Made by a program: the position numbers and the translations under genes | Assembly: GCA_001695595.3 (NCBI GenBank) | Contig: MBPM02000011.1 | Location: 372,001-436,000 of the forward strand | DNA length: 64,000 nt | Direction of reading: 5' to 3' | Source: Plasmopara viticola | Taxonomy: Eukaryota > Oomycota > Peronosporomycetes > Peronosporales > Peronosporaceae | The notes under the pieces: generated by a model | Databases searched by the model: none | What the model saw: only the letters and a program-made list of their open reading frames with translations | Told to the model about the DNA's origin: nothing | Shown: one piece after another, positions 42,305 through 54,508 of the stretch | Layout: the number at the start of each line of letters is the position of its first letter | Position numbering within the stretch: the first letter of the stretch is position 1

Positions 42305-42528
42305 TTATTTTGGCGAGTAACAAGAATTTTGTTGTTTCGGAAATAAGCATTTTTTAGCTTGATAAATTGTTATGTAGACACACCATCACGACACGTCACT
42401 CATTGCGGATTGAAGGGCTGTTATAGGCGAGCTTGTTGACGGTTGCTATTTATGGGGTGTTTTTCGAGAAAAAACTTGACGACTACTCCATTACCAAACA
42501 GGCCACGCGTAGCGCAGAATTAAGCTAA
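42305..42528. promoter_or_regulatory. 224-bp divergent promoter region
   Basis: Lies between the start of the hydrolase/clamp gene (42304 minus) and that of SEC62 (42529 plus). No defined box was assigned. Confidence 0.45.
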
Positions 42529-43656
42529 ATGAGTACGGACGACGCCCCGAAGACGGACGCTGAGCCAACTGTACGCGTTTTCTGCTTTCAACCAATTTTT
42601 TTCCGTCTACAAAATTTTTCAGGAGGCGTGAACATGCTTGGATGACGTCGGAGCTCACACAAATTTCTTTTTGCAATGTGCTGTTACCAGACAATGGACA
42701 TGCCTTGGGAGACAGAGAAGGGCATTCGCAAGATGGCTGACTTGCTACGTGGGCGTAAAGGATTGCCGTCGCGTCACGCTGTGGAGCTCGGCAAACGCGT
42801 CGAGTACTTTCGCGGTGATCGATTGGCCACGTTTTTGTTGGCCAGTCCTAAGGCTAAGAAATATTTTCCGGAACTTAAGACAAAAGAAGACGCCTACTCA
42901 GTGGGTCGTGAACTTTTGCAAAACAGCTATATCCATCGATCGGAGCGTGATGGTAAGAACAAGAGGATTCTTAAGCCAACGTCAAAGCAAGACTTTTTGC
43001 CTGAGGGATACTACACCTGGATGTACGAGGGATCCAAGACGATCCGCAATATCATGACAGCGCTGCTAATTATTGGTTTTCTGATCATCACTTGCTTCCC
43101 AATCTGGCCGCAGTGGGCCAAGGTGGCGCTTTGGTACATGTCCGTCACCTTCCTTATCTTTATCGCTATCTTCGTGGTTGTGCGGCTATTCATCTTTTTT
43201 ATTCTATGGATGATTGGTTATGAGTACTGGCTGTTGCCCAACATATTTGATGACAATTTGTCAGTGGCGGACTCGTTCGTGCCGTTGTATTCATTGCGCG
43301 TCACGGACTCATCTGAGCGTATTTACCGCGTGGTTGGCCTTATTGCCTTTACGTGCTTTTGCGTTTGGGTATGGAACCAGCCTACGGACTTTGACGAGTA
43401 CATGGAGCTGACTAAGCAGTTTACGGATGATATTTACAGCGGCAAACTTTTAAGTGATATGTCTCAAAAGGATCAAGACAGCATCGATGCCGTGAAGGTA
43501 CCTGACCTGCAAGATCTTTTGAAGGACGACGACGAAGACGATGAAGACCAGGATGACAAGTTCACTGAATTATTAAACGAAGATGAGGACAAAGACTTAA
43601 AAAGTACTAAGGCAACTGAGGATGACAAGGATGAAGTGATAGACAGAGATTTGTAG
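42529..43656 (+). CDS. SEC62: SEC62, ER post-translational translocation subunit
   Basis: Exons 42529-42570 and 42691-43656; intron of 120 nt; product 335 aa. A simpler start at ATG 42676 in the second exon's frame is possible. The N-terminal cytosolic domain has the Sec62 pattern: KGIRKMADLLRGRKGLPSRH, RVEYFRGDRLATFLL, then SYIHRSERDGKNKRILKP. Two membrane spans follow: IMTALLIIGFLIITCFPIWP and WYMSVTFLIFIAIFVVVRLF. A third hydrophobic stretch (VVGLIAFTCFCVWVW) lies after a lumenal or cytosolic loop, then an acidic tail (LLKDDDEDDEDQDD). Sec62 binds Sec61/Sec63 and helps import short secretory precursors. The third hydrophobic segment is not usual for the family. Confidence 0.9.
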
Positions 43657-43867
43657 ATGGCAGAAACTCAGCAGACAGCATATCGATTAACCGGTAAATT
43701 GAGCTCCTATCCGGCTTAGAACCAACTGTAGTATTACTTTACGCATTTTGATGCGTTTAAAAGATGTTGCGTTTTATTTAGCGTATACTACGCAGTATAC
43801 TACAGCAATGGCAGAAAAAGTAAGTATAATTGTCTTGCTTAAAGCATATGTGGGCGTAACTGCGAGC

Positions 43868-45706
43868 TTAAATCCAAGGAGCCAATATAACCTCGTCGTA
43901 CACGACGCCATTGCGATTAAGAACAAACTGTATACTCATGGATTCTTCTGTCGAGTCGACACGCAGATAGCCCCAATCGTTCAAGTGGCTTAAACTCCAT
44001 TCACCAAGCTTGCTAGAGAACTTTTGCATCTCTAAACCGGCGCCAGCGGATCCAATCACAATGTGAACAGTTCCCTTGCCATCCTTGGTGCACTTTCCAT
44101 TGCGCACAGCACAACTACGCTCATACGAGTGCTGGTGGCCCACTAACATCAGGTTCACTTTGTACGTCCAGAGCAAGTTTTCAACTTCATCGCGAAAATG
44201 CTGAGCCACATTATAGTCGGCTTCCTCGCCAAGTTGTGTAGTGTACATCATCCGGTGGGACGTGAGAACAACCCACGGCGTCTTTTTACGGTCAACATGT
44301 TTCAAGTCATCTTCCAGCCACATGTACTGTTTTGACCCACGACGCCAATCGTGCTCAGATGAGATTTGGATGACGTGGATACCACCATAATCGAAGGAGT
44401 ACCAATAGATTCCGTTGCCGTTAGCGGGGGCATCCCAGCGGTAAAACATCGGCACCGAGCATTCACCAGACGAGTCTTCACCATAATTTGCCCACTCCGG
44501 GTGAAATGCCATTCGACCGTCGTCACCAGTAGCTCCGCTTGGGTCATTTACACCGCCAGTTACGTAGTCGTATTCGTGATTGCCAATGCTTATCATGTAC
44601 GGGACTCTCGTAGCGTATGGCTCAATCACATGAAAAAACTCATCCCACATGTGCGCATGGCCACGGGCGTAACTAATGTCGCCAAAATGCAAAAGGAAGT
44701 TGTCATAGCCATCCATCACATCTTGAAACGTACGGATCGCAGTAGACGTCGCTGCAGGAGCCGAGTCTACGCCCATGTCAGCGTATGCAATAAATTTGGC
44801 ACTTTTAACTGACTCATCTGGGCGGCTTATAAAGGCATAGACCGAGCTCCAGCCGTCCTTATCGCTGCCAAATTTGTAATAGTATCGCGTGCCCGGCTTC
44901 AGCCCTTTCAGTATGACCGTATGTATATTGCCAGGGTCACGAAACCACTGCTGGCTGGTAAGGTTAGCTGGACGGTGGCATAATTGCAAAGCTGTATACG
45001 TCTTTGACGCCCCCTCGGCACGCTTAGTTAGTGCAGCAGGGTCCAAACCATACTTGACCGCAGGCGTCTCATCAGACGCTGAGTTAAACATGACTGACAT
45101 TTCGTCAAGGTTTTCTGTCAAAGCAATATGCCCATGTTTCGGGGCCGTGAAAGCATCGGCCATTCCAACCATCAGCCGAGCAAGGGGAACGAAGACGTTG
45201 CCTTTTGGCAAGAAGTTAAAATACTCGACAGTGTAGTTGCAGCGCATCATGTACAGCGATGAGAAACGTATCGAGTTAGGTAGCTTCGGCCCGTCGGCTC
45301 CCGGTCCATTAGCCTCCGTGATACCAATCTTGACCAAGAAATCCCTGTCGTGGGCCTTAGGGCCGCAGCTAAGACCCACGAAGTCTGTTTGATGCGGACG
45401 CTTCACCCCGTTCCACGTAATGACCAAATCCTCACCATCCCTGAGCAGAAGCGGCATTGCGGTTAATGTGACGCCGCCAAGCTCCTTAGTGACATCATCG
45501 TCTTTTAAATTAAGCATAAACTCAGATTCGTCGTCACGCTTAACGTCCCAGACACTGTTTTCATTTCGAACAATTGGGAATGGTGCTTTGTCAAGTGCAT
45601 CACGTAAAGTGTCGGTGTATCTGTAACTTGAAGCAGGCTTCTCCGTCAGTACACAAGGAGTGAGGAGAAGGTGGAAAATCAGTAGCGAATGCAGGAAAGC
45701 GACCAT
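43868..45706 (-). CDS. Secreted purple acid phosphatase
   Basis: The open frame is longer, but the start is set at ATG 45706 because it begins a signal peptide (MVAFLHSLLIFHLLLTPCVL); product 612 aa. An N-terminal fibronectin-like part (NFHTVILKGL-type, here DPGNIHTVILKGLKPGTRYY) precedes the metallophosphatase domain. All five metal motifs are present: ADMG (D310), GDISY (D343), GNHEYD (N376), LTSHR (H484) and GHQHSYER (H524, H526). The Fe/Zn or Fe/Mn centre hydrolyses phosphate esters. Oomycetes probably secrete it to scavenge phosphate. The protein is large, like the plant high-molecular-weight PAPs. Single exon. Confidence 0.95.
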   Translation of the reverse strand: MVAFLHSLLIFHLLLTPCVLTEKPASSYRYTDTLRDALDKAPFPIVRNENSVWDVKRDDESEFMLNLKDDDVTKELGGVTLTAMPLLLRDGEDLVITWNGVKRPHQTDFVGLSCGPKAHDRDFLVKIGITEANGPGADGPKLPNSIRFSSLYMMRCNYTVEYFNFLPKGNVFVPLARLMVGMADAFTAPKHGHIALTENLDEMSVMFNSASDETPAVKYGLDPAALTKRAEGASKTYTALQLCHRPANLTSQQWFRDPGNIHTVILKGLKPGTRYYYKFGSDKDGWSSVYAFISRPDESVKSAKFIAYADMGVDSAPAATSTAIRTFQDVMDGYDNFLLHFGDISYARGHAHMWDEFFHVIEPYATRVPYMISIGNHEYDYVTGGVNDPSGATGDDGRMAFHPEWANYGEDSSGECSVPMFYRWDAPANGNGIYWYSFDYGGIHVIQISSEHDWRRGSKQYMWLEDDLKHVDRKKTPWVVLTSHRMMYTTQLGEEADYNVAQHFRDEVENLLWTYKVNLMLVGHQHSYERSCAVRNGKCTKDGKGTVHIVIGSAGAGLEMQKFSSKLGEWSLSHLNDWGYLRVDSTEESMSIQFVLNRNGVVYDEVILAPWI

Positions 45707-45870
45707 TGCCGATTCTTTCTTATTGTGGTCATTCAGTCTACGAGAAAAGATCTGGCAGATATAAATAAGATGGTCCGGCGGCAAAAACATGACTTTAAAT
45801 CGGATTTTATAGAGAATTAAGAGCGAGGCAAAAACAGGGCCATCGAATTTGTTGTGCAATATATATTAAC

Positions 45871-46219
45871 CATGCATACGCTCGCAAGGAAAGTGTTGGG
45901 GCGACGCCCTCCTTCCAAGCGCGGGGGCTAAATGCTCGCGCGCTTCGGGCAGGTGCTCTCGGGCATCTGCAGGTCTCTAACGAGTCTCACCCTCGACGCG
46001 ACGGTCTCCAGCACCAGGGCGCCACCTGGGCTCTTACCAAGTCAGAGTTAAACGAAATAATGGAAGATCCTAACGACCTCGTTGCTGGCTGCAATGCCCG
46101 CCGAACGAGACCCGACGTATGCGGACACCACTCTATGCCGTGGACTAGCCAGACTGAGCCTAGCACGTGCATAACTTGGCAGCGCGATAACGTAATATAA
46201 TACAATACATGCATACGCT
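45871..46219. repeat. GC-rich insert flanked by 12-bp direct repeats
   Basis: CATGCATACGCT occurs at 45871-45882 and again at 46208-46219. The 325 bp between are clearly more GC-rich than the surroundings (GGGGCGACGCCC, CGACGCGACGGTCTCC, CACCAGGGCGCCACCTGGGC) and begin close to TGTTGGGG and end AATACAATA. This resembles a solo LTR or a short non-autonomous insertion. It lies 165 bp upstream of the phosphatase start codon. Confidence 0.5.
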
Positions 46220-48220
46220 GTTTCATTTGGTGGTATTTTTGAATGATTGGTGAAAACGTTGTGGCTCTATTGCGTCCGTGCACGTCGTTCCCAGTCGCCG
46301 AGCCAAGTAGAGAACGACAAATGCACTCGAGCTTTTGAACATCCAATCCGGCTACGGCGGATACCACCCTCAGCAGTTTTTAAAGAGAAGCTTTAAGCAT
46401 CTGAGTTACGAAGTCGACTCAACTTGGCTTGCAGTGTGACTGTGATCACATTACAAGGAAAAGCGGAGACCTCATTTCTAGCTAAATTAACAGCGCAAAA
46501 GGTTAGTCATGACCCTTCAAACTAGAACATCAGAAAATAATGGTCTTTTTGCTAATCGCATGGGCTCTTACACTTCGTAAATTAAAATGCTGCCCTTTTA
46601 TCAAATGACTAAGTTAACAATTTTAAAATGTTGCGCTGATGCTGTAGTAGGTCGTTGCTAATGCTGGGATTGGTGGTTGCTGATGCGACGCAGCCGATTG
46701 CGCATCGTCCCCATGCTCCACATTTTTCCACCCAGATAAACGATTAGCATCGATGTCGAGCGATTAGAGCCCGGAAAATGTAAGTCTTCCTGCGCGCCTC
46801 CTCTGCGCAATGGTCACACAGTATGTGTGACTTGGATGTCAATCCTTCAAAGGAGGTATTCTACTTGAAATCTCACAAGGGTTCCGGTACGGATGAAGCC
46901 TCCTTCTCAATTTCCACTGCTCGGGATATTTTTGAGCCTTCGGGTATGAGCAGGTGTTTGCATTTGCGACCATTTCTGTAGCCAGTCAGCTGTAAACGTT
47001 TGAGCCCAACGAGCGAAGTCGATGCTTAGGGGCTCAGGTAGCACAATTGACTACATCCTGTCATGACAAGAGCTCTTTTTGATTGAAGGCGCTTCCAGAG
47101 GTGTCAGAGCTACTAAATCACAAAGAACTAAAAGCATACTATATTTCGCATCTTCGTCGTTAGGAATAACAGCTTGCTATTTATTTCTTTCTTATGCTGG
47201 CTAGGATAGGTGCCAAATGCACCATACTACACGGCGGCACTATGCTCAAGACAAACCAAGGCTTTCGGACTAATAGTGGGTCGCCAGTACTGGCAGGATC
47301 GGTAAAGGATCCGACGTGAAAGCCGCGAATTGACTTTTCGGCAGGTCTCACTGGTCCCAACGTAATCGCTCATCCGCTTTGATAAGCAGGGCCGTTTTCA
47401 TGCTGTAGAGCCTAAGAAATTTTCTTTTGGCTGAACGAATACTGTCAAGAATTAAAATTGCAAATGGACTTCGTAATCATATATATGATACAACAAGTGT
47501 GAAAATTATCGATCTTCAAATCGAGATGAAGTTGAACAGTATCAGGATTTGAAGCTACCACGATTTAATGATTAAAAGCTATGCTTCTAAGATTTTTTGT
47601 ATGATCACGTATTTGATAGTATTAGTTTGATTAACGCTGTAAAGTTGTCAGATCAGTGAGTGCCAAGTGACTTGATTATGCTATGAGATCTTCAATTTTT
47701 CTTCGGCAACTCCGTTTCTCTCTTCATTATATTAAATCGCCACATCATCTTCGACTTCTGAAGGCGATACGAGCATATCTAAAATCTTGTAGACTTTCGA
47801 TGTCTCACGCAAGATTCAGACTCCTAGGTATACAAGACATTAGATGAATCCTTTTTTGCCTGTTTAATGTGCTATCAACTCGCTTTTGCAGGCCAGATCA
47901 TGAATTGGCCCACATATGCAGGGCTTAGGCTTCACTAACAAACCAATTCGTCAGGCATACAGATCAAATGCCAAATTCAAGCCATTCGTGCGATTTTTTA
48001 TTGCGAAAAGTATGCCAACTCTAGACAAATATTCTCAGAGCATCAGTCGGCCTAGTTTGGATGAACGCAATCGCAAGCCAATGCTCAAAATTTCTCGACA
48101 ACCTGAATACCATCTCTTCTAAAAGGCTGTTAAGCTCTCAGATAAAAAGTGGTATGTGTAGGTCCCACACCCATCATGCGGACCAAAAAGGGCGCTTTGA
48201 CCTTATCCTTTCACTAGCTA

Positions 48221-48484
48221 TGTCCTACCAACGAGCGTCTTAAATAATATATTTTAGCGCCCTTGTGCAGTATACTTCACTGACTAATGAAGTTTGAGCA
48301 CTTAAACATGAATTTTAGAGCTTCTTTGTCTGGAATCTGCCGGCACCAACTCTGTCCCACCAACGAGCGCCTTAAATAATATATTTTCAGCACCTTCGTG
48401 CAGCATACTGTACTGCCTAGTAGAGTTTAAGCACTTAAAGCAAAATTATAGAGCTTCTCCGTCTGGAATCTGCCGGCACCATCG
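48221..48484. repeat. 132-bp tandem repeat, two copies
   Basis: Unit 1 starts TGTCCTACCAACGAGCGTCT at 48221 and unit 2 TGTCCCACCAACGAGCGCCT at 48353. Both contain TTAAATAATATATTTT and end GTCTGGAATCTGCCGGCACC. The period is 132; similarity is high but not perfect, and a third copy may begin at about 48485 (TGTCCTC). Confidence 0.9.
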
Positions 48485-51146
48485 ATGTCCTCATCCCATT
48501 GCAATAAACATCGATCATACGAAATTTCTCTTTTTACGCATCACTGACAAGTCAAATGCTTTCGGCACTGTAGATTTTTGTCGTGGCAGTGTGGACAACA
48601 ACAAGGGCTTTGTTGGAATGCTCACAACCATTAGTAAATCGTGGGTCGTAGCTCGACTTTATATGCTGGGTGACCTCGGGCTGGCACGATCCGATCGCTT
48701 TCTTAATCGAGCTGATTTGTCTAGATTAACCGCTACGGAAAAAAGCTTGTGCCGATAGTCGATGGACTGTATCGAGTTAGATTTAAACGCCATCGCTTTT
48801 CAAGATAGACAACTATTAATCAATAAGAGTTGCCTGTGCGACAAATTGCAGCAAGCACGGCCTTGTCCTTTTATCCTGGTCAGGCCTGGGACACTCACTT
48901 GGCTAATGATCGAGTATATATCGAAGTTATCGAATTTATCAAGTTGCAATTGTTCATCGTTCTGTGACTTGTCGGATATCTTTTGCGAGGTAGGATTTCC
49001 TAGCGAGAGCCGTAGAAGTGCACTTTTCACTCATTTGCATGGTACGATTGAGCTGTCTGTTCCTATTCTGTGCAGAGCCGGTAAGAAATTCCACACCACT
49101 CTATACTTCTCCCCACTAGGTGCCTTTAGACCTTCTTCACCTTGCTGAAGTACGTTCGTCCTGATCTTCGTTCCGTTATTTCTTTAGAAAAAAATTTAAG
49201 TCGGAGAACGCCAATATGTGAGCACGAGAATATGCTCACGTCCAGTTTCGCGCTCGCGTGTTTTGTGGACATAATTCTGCATGGCATACATATCTGGTGC
49301 AGTCTTACCGAGTAATGATCTGACAGTAATTATCCCTTGACTACTTTATTAGCAAATTATGAGACGACATATCGCCTTCCTTAGGCATGTTGCGGCTTCG
49401 TTAAGACGCGCATCTTCAACGTCATTGAACCTGTCAGCTCAATACCTCTTGTAGCACATTTTGCTCCTCCAAAGTCGCTATATAGGCTCGTCAAAAATAC
49501 TTTCATCGATAAGAGGCTTGACATAATCCGCCGAGGATTATCAGGCCCTGCCTTAAAGATTTTCCTTGTTAGAGTGTTTTAATGATCCGAAACGCTTCAA
49601 TCTATTAATGATTAACGACATTAAATGCTTGAAGTAAAATCCCCGTTCAGATCTACTTCAACTACCTTGAGTATTTCGATAGGACAGGTGTAGGCATGAC
49701 CCGATTTCTTACGCGGTGAAATATAATTGGCTTTGCAGCTAGAAGATTGGCTGTGATCTACCCATCAGATCAGTAATGTGCAAGTAAGGTGGGTGGATGA
49801 TGGCACAAGTTCATCAAGTCGACGTTATCCAGCGCCTGTTATAAACAAACTTATGTTTACGTCAGAGCCTCGACAGGATAACCAACCATCTCGCTGAGAT
49901 CATAAGATTAGCAGAGAATACAAAATCTGCTAACAGCTTTATGCAGTCGGATCTGTTTTAGACTCCACAAGAAGCCTGGCGTTTCTAGCGGTGGAAAGTA
50001 TTCGCGACCCGTATAGACGCCGTACGCTACGTACCCTAAGCCTTGCGTTGGCACGATATGAAACTCTTTATAATCTTTCCCAGCTATAAGAAGCAACTAG
50101 ACAGTTAAAAAGGATTTTCTACGGTACATGGAGATGCCAATCTAGTCGATTACGAATAAATTGCGCCGTTCGAAGACCCCCCTACGGCGCAAACGTCTCG
50201 TACGTAGGACGAATTCGACCAACGTAGCAAGATAAGAGCTACCAAATAAGAGGATAGATGTGTCAGCAGCTACGCACTGTAAAGACCTGAGCAAACGCAC
50301 ACAATTGCTCTTTGCTTGTCGGCAGACGTATAGCAATGAGATCGAGGCATTGTTGGTTTCGCAAGAACCACGCCACCATAATAGTCTACGTGCCCAAATC
50401 TCTAGGAATATGTCGCAAACCCCAAGAAGAGAATAATGTGATGGTCAAATTAAAAAGAAAGGGAAATATTATTGCAAACAAAGTCACTGATGATGCCGTT
50501 ACGTTAAGTAGGATCCACTGCTCTATTGAGTGGTGGGAGAAGCTCTGTCGACAGGTACAAATAAAATTCCTCAAGAGCTATCTCACCTTTCTTTATACCA
50601 CTTTCATCGAAAAAGGCACCGTTAAATGTGGGCAAAGCATAATTAATCTTATCAAGTATTTTGCCGCGAACGCATACATCAAGACCAACGCATTGCACGT
50701 GAAAGTTTAGAGCCCTAATAGACTCTAACACAAAAGGCAGGCAGCTCTACCTTGCGAGCCAAGTATTCTTTTAAATGTTAGCAGACAGCAATAATGTTAT
50801 AATTTTCAAAAAAGTGATATATTGTCAGGTGATAAAGATCCTATGTTTAGGCCGTTGACGAAGCTCACTCCCTGGATACAAAAAATTGATCGGCAAGTAA
50901 GAATTGCAATGGCGCTATTACTATTAATCGGAGAAGCTGGTATTAAGCCGCTTCAGTATGCAAAGACATAGCGTCTTAGTTAAGAGCGGTTAGGCCTAGT
51001 AGTGAAGCGAGTTGGAACAGCAAGCGACCCAGTTTGGTCACTTACCGCTCGCAGCGCAGGCGCCGATCGGCTGGTCATCTGAGAAAGTAAATGTAATACG
51101 CGTCAGACTCTCCGCTGAACGGATCTAGGCTAAAAAGCGTCTTTTG

Positions 51147-51203
51147 GCATGGCTTCAGAATGACTTCATTGTTTAGCATGGCCTCTGAATGACTTTATTG
51201 TGG
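51147..51203. repeat. 29-bp tandem repeat, two copies
   Basis: GCATGGCTTCAGAATGACTT then CATTGTTTA (51147) repeats as GCATGGCCTCTGAATGACTT then TATTGTG (51176). Confidence 0.8.
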
Positions 51204-52514
51204 GTTCATTACGTATTAGACGCGATTTAAAAAGCTTAATTCTTGTTACAAATATACCGTAGCAATAAATGGCCTTGCATTACAGCCCAGACCGATGTCT
51301 ACATTGCAATTACTGCCCAAAACGTACTTGACCCACTGCGAACGCCATTCTTGCTGGCCAAAACAATCTCTCTTCACATGCGGCCCTAACGTAATTATAA
51401 TTGTTAAGTAAGCTTGTTGCTGATACGGCCGATCAAAGAAACTATGCAAACGGCATCCAAATCTATCGAGACTTAACGGCAGCTTACATTCTCTAGTTAT
51501 AGCGCTAATTTTTCGGTAATTTTTAGATATATGGAGGTTTCCCTTCTCAAATATGCATCAATCATATTCTGTGGTCTTGTAGGTATATTAAAAACAATTT
51601 ACGCATTAATGATTTCATGAGCTCAGTTTAAGTACATCCACAGCTTTTTGGTTAGCATAAACGTTTACGGCTTTACAATTTTTTCAAGCAAAGCGTAAAT
51701 TGTTGGTTAATATTTGGATATATAGCATTTATGGTAATTTAATGCTGAAGCTCACAATATATTGTACTTCTCTCCTTCGCGTTATGAGCGATGAGCCAAC
51801 GATGTACTTTTAATGATAATGTTGGTACTATACATCCGTATTCTACAGTTTTTATTAAACTCTAGAAAAGTTAGACTGTTGAAAACCGATCTTAATCGTA
51901 AGATTACGTGCGTAATGCATGACTGGTAGGAACGCGCGCAATAGCTTCCTGTATTAAAAAAAGTTGATAAAATTATTATCCAAACAGTCGAAAATTTTTT
52001 AAGGAAAGATTCGGAACAACAGATTTGTTCTGCATGTCAATGTGCAACCAGCTGCTTGTATGGTTTCGAAGGGCCCATATTTGTTTATCAGCGCCGTGAT
52101 ATCCCTCCAGCAATCCGGTGAGCACAAAGGACACATGGGGCGAGAAGAGCAGGTCTGGCCTGCTTAATTTTCTCAGTTTACAGACAAAGGTCGCAATTTA
52201 GATCGGCACATGCGATGGAAACATCGTCTCGTTGCTTCTATGTTTGTGGCAGAGCGGCATGTAGAACAAACGGAAATTTGAAAAGGACGTAATCAATCCG
52301 GGACCAATTGATTAAAAAACAGAGATGATGTGACGTAACCGTCGTCATCGGCAGTTTTGCCGGTAACGGCTTTTACGAAAAGAGTAAAGAAAATCCCAAA
52401 GTAGTATTATCCATATGAATAGGCAATTATGCAATTTCCTACAAAAAGACAATTTCAAATTTCCTATTATACTTGGGATCCAAATGACCACATTGACTGA
52501 AAGTAATCTAGGAT

Positions 52515-52754
52515 GTGTAGAAAAGCCAGATGGAATAAAGGAGAATGATAATTTTTGAGCGGTAGCAGTAGAATAGCTGAGAGCCACCACTTAGGCTGTA
52601 TCAAGAAGATAAGTTGTAAGAGCTCTTTATTTGTTGTCACTTCTTACTTTGCTTCAAACAACAAACGTTCTCCTCGTTTACGGCATCGCCTCGCCCGCGC
52701 CTCCACCTCCTGTGACGGCCAATTTAAATTAGCTTCCTCCGCAACTGTGTCACA
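52515..52754 (+). repeat. Left LTR of Ty3/gypsy element, about 240 bp
   Basis: Begins TGTGTAGAAAAGCCAGATGG and ends near GCAACTGTGTCACA. The sequence matches 57897-58118 along its length (AGCCACCACTTAGG / AGCCACCACTCAG, AAGAGCTCTTTATT, GCTTCAA-CAACAAAC, GCCTCGCCCG, CCGACGGCC-like and TTAGCTTCCTCCGC). Confidence 0.85.
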
Positions 52755-53441
52755 GGCTAGCACTTGTTGGTCAAGTTCGGGAGTTCAAACGAGGGTGCTC
52801 GTGGTCACGTAGTGAGAAGAGAGACATCGTGTGATTTTTGGTACGACCCACAAATGGAAAGTACTAGATTACAAAAGACTGTCTTCCAGCACGGACTTAA
52901 TGTTCAGTGGCTGGTTAGTGTGGCTGCACGCTAATGTGGTATATACCTTCAGTTGGTCTGTGGTTTTGTGCATTTACCTTTTAGTGAATTGCTGTCTCGC
53001 TTCTGAAAGCACGGAGAACAACTTTTAGATAAGTAACCCACTTGGCTTTGCTTGGTTTATATATAGTACTACTGAGCTGTTTGGTTCGACTTCGTTCTAT
53101 GGGAAAACAAAAGACTTGTGAGTCCACAAACACGTTCATCAATACCACTGAGCTCCTAAAAAAATAGAGTCTTTTGCTATGAACGATGAAGCATCTGAAG
53201 CTAGTCCAATTTGTCCGACGTGAAATTCAGACTTATTGAACTCAGGCGACAGGAATTTGGTGCCGGACATCACTAAGAAGTTGAAGCTATTCAGCAATCC
53301 CAAGAGCTTTGAAGGTTCATTGCAGATTTATACAAAACGCGTAGTGCGTAAAAACAAAATTTGAACAGTTTCGTTTTGATTCTTGAGGTATTATCTAAGG
53401 TCAGATAGATTTTATAAAGAGCGTTGTGATGTACAGCAAGT

Positions 53442-54508
53442 ATGGCCCAAAAAAGAGGCCGTACGGCTGAGCGTCAATCTCCAGACCCAAGACCTCGTCA
53501 ACAGAGCCGAATAAGCGCTCTCGGCGATAATAGAATTTTACGGCCAACGTCGCGCTTAAGATTTGGAGCACCCACTCCGCAAAACGTGGCAAGTACCAAT
53601 GGCCAAGCAGATTCAACCCCTCAGGCGAATGTAGATCCCTGTGTAGCGACTACTGTCCATTCAGCGACCACTGATGTATCTTACCCAGCAGCAACAGCAA
53701 TATCAAGCCCAGGTGCAAGCTCAAACGCAAGCTCAAATGCAACAGGCTAATAAGCGCTTTGAGTTTCTTGTCGAATCAAGAGGCAAGCAGAAGAAGAACG
53801 ATCATCCTGTTTATGAAGCGAGGTGTGACGAACTAATTCAATTGTCGATCTTTGCAACGGAACAGTATTACGCCAACAAGCGCCACCTGGTGACAACAGA
53901 GTCGTCAGACTTTGTGACGCTTTTCTCGAGTAATCTAGGCAAATTCGCACTCAATTGAAACCGTGCCTTTATCGCCGACTGTGAGCGCATAAACTTGCAC
54001 AAGACATGGACACTTTTTTAAACTTAATTGCGCACATACTTCAGGCCTAAGGATTTCAAGTATGATCTTTGAGAGCGGATGTTCCACCTGAAACAAAAAA
54101 CTTAAATCCTTCTAATTGATGTCTCAAACTAAATTGAATCCCAATGAACTGAAAAAGCAGTTCTGTTTTCAAGATATAAAAAGAAACTGCAAAGAAGATC
54201 AAGGAAGACTAAGAGACCATTCAGTTGTCTTCAATTTTGAGTTTGGCCATCACTCTGGAAGACCAAATCGTAGATCGGGCAAGTTGTTTTAGAGAGTGCC
54301 TACGAAATCAGACTATCGTGCGAGAAAGTCACGACCTCGGGAACCAAAGCATTTCAAAACGCCAGAAAGGACAAGGACGACAACTGGATTGAATCGGCAA
54401 CATGTAAAAATCGTGACGTCAACGGACACATATCACCGCAATGTACCGCTTCTAAACATAAGGAAGCAAATGGTTATATATTTAAGGTGCACTTTATGCT
54501 TTCCTTGA
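53442..54508 (+). pseudogene. Decayed gag of Ty3/gypsy element
   Basis: Starts MAQKRGRTAERQSPDPRPRQ at 53442, then shifts frame to a Gln-rich segment (YLTQQQQQYQAQVQAQTQAQ) followed by KRFEFLVESRGKQKKNDHPV. A zinc-knuckle remnant lies at 54403-54444: CKNRDVNGHISPQC, where the second Cys of CX2CX4HX4C is Arg. At least two frameshifts. The order, basic N-terminus and terminal knuckle are those of a gypsy Gag. Confidence 0.65.

Larger units (their letters stand above)
46220..52514. other. 6.3-kb gap of decayed repetitive DNA
   Basis: No gene is supported. Short frames (48762-49148 plus, 50312-50710 plus, 50504-50731 minus) have no family motif and no catalytic residues. Small protein-like fragments (for example CDLDVNPSKEVFYLKSHKGS near 46830) suggest decayed retroelements. 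The tandem repeats at 48221 and 51147 are listed separately. Confidence 0.4.

Noticed and set aside
45707..45859. 51-residue N-terminal extension of the phosphatase frame
   Set aside because: The signal peptide begins at the later Met (45706); the extension is out of keeping with a secreted enzyme.
50312..50710. 133-codon plus-strand frame in the large gap
   Set aside because: No motif, and the opposite strand has an equally plausible frame; treated as decayed repeat DNA.
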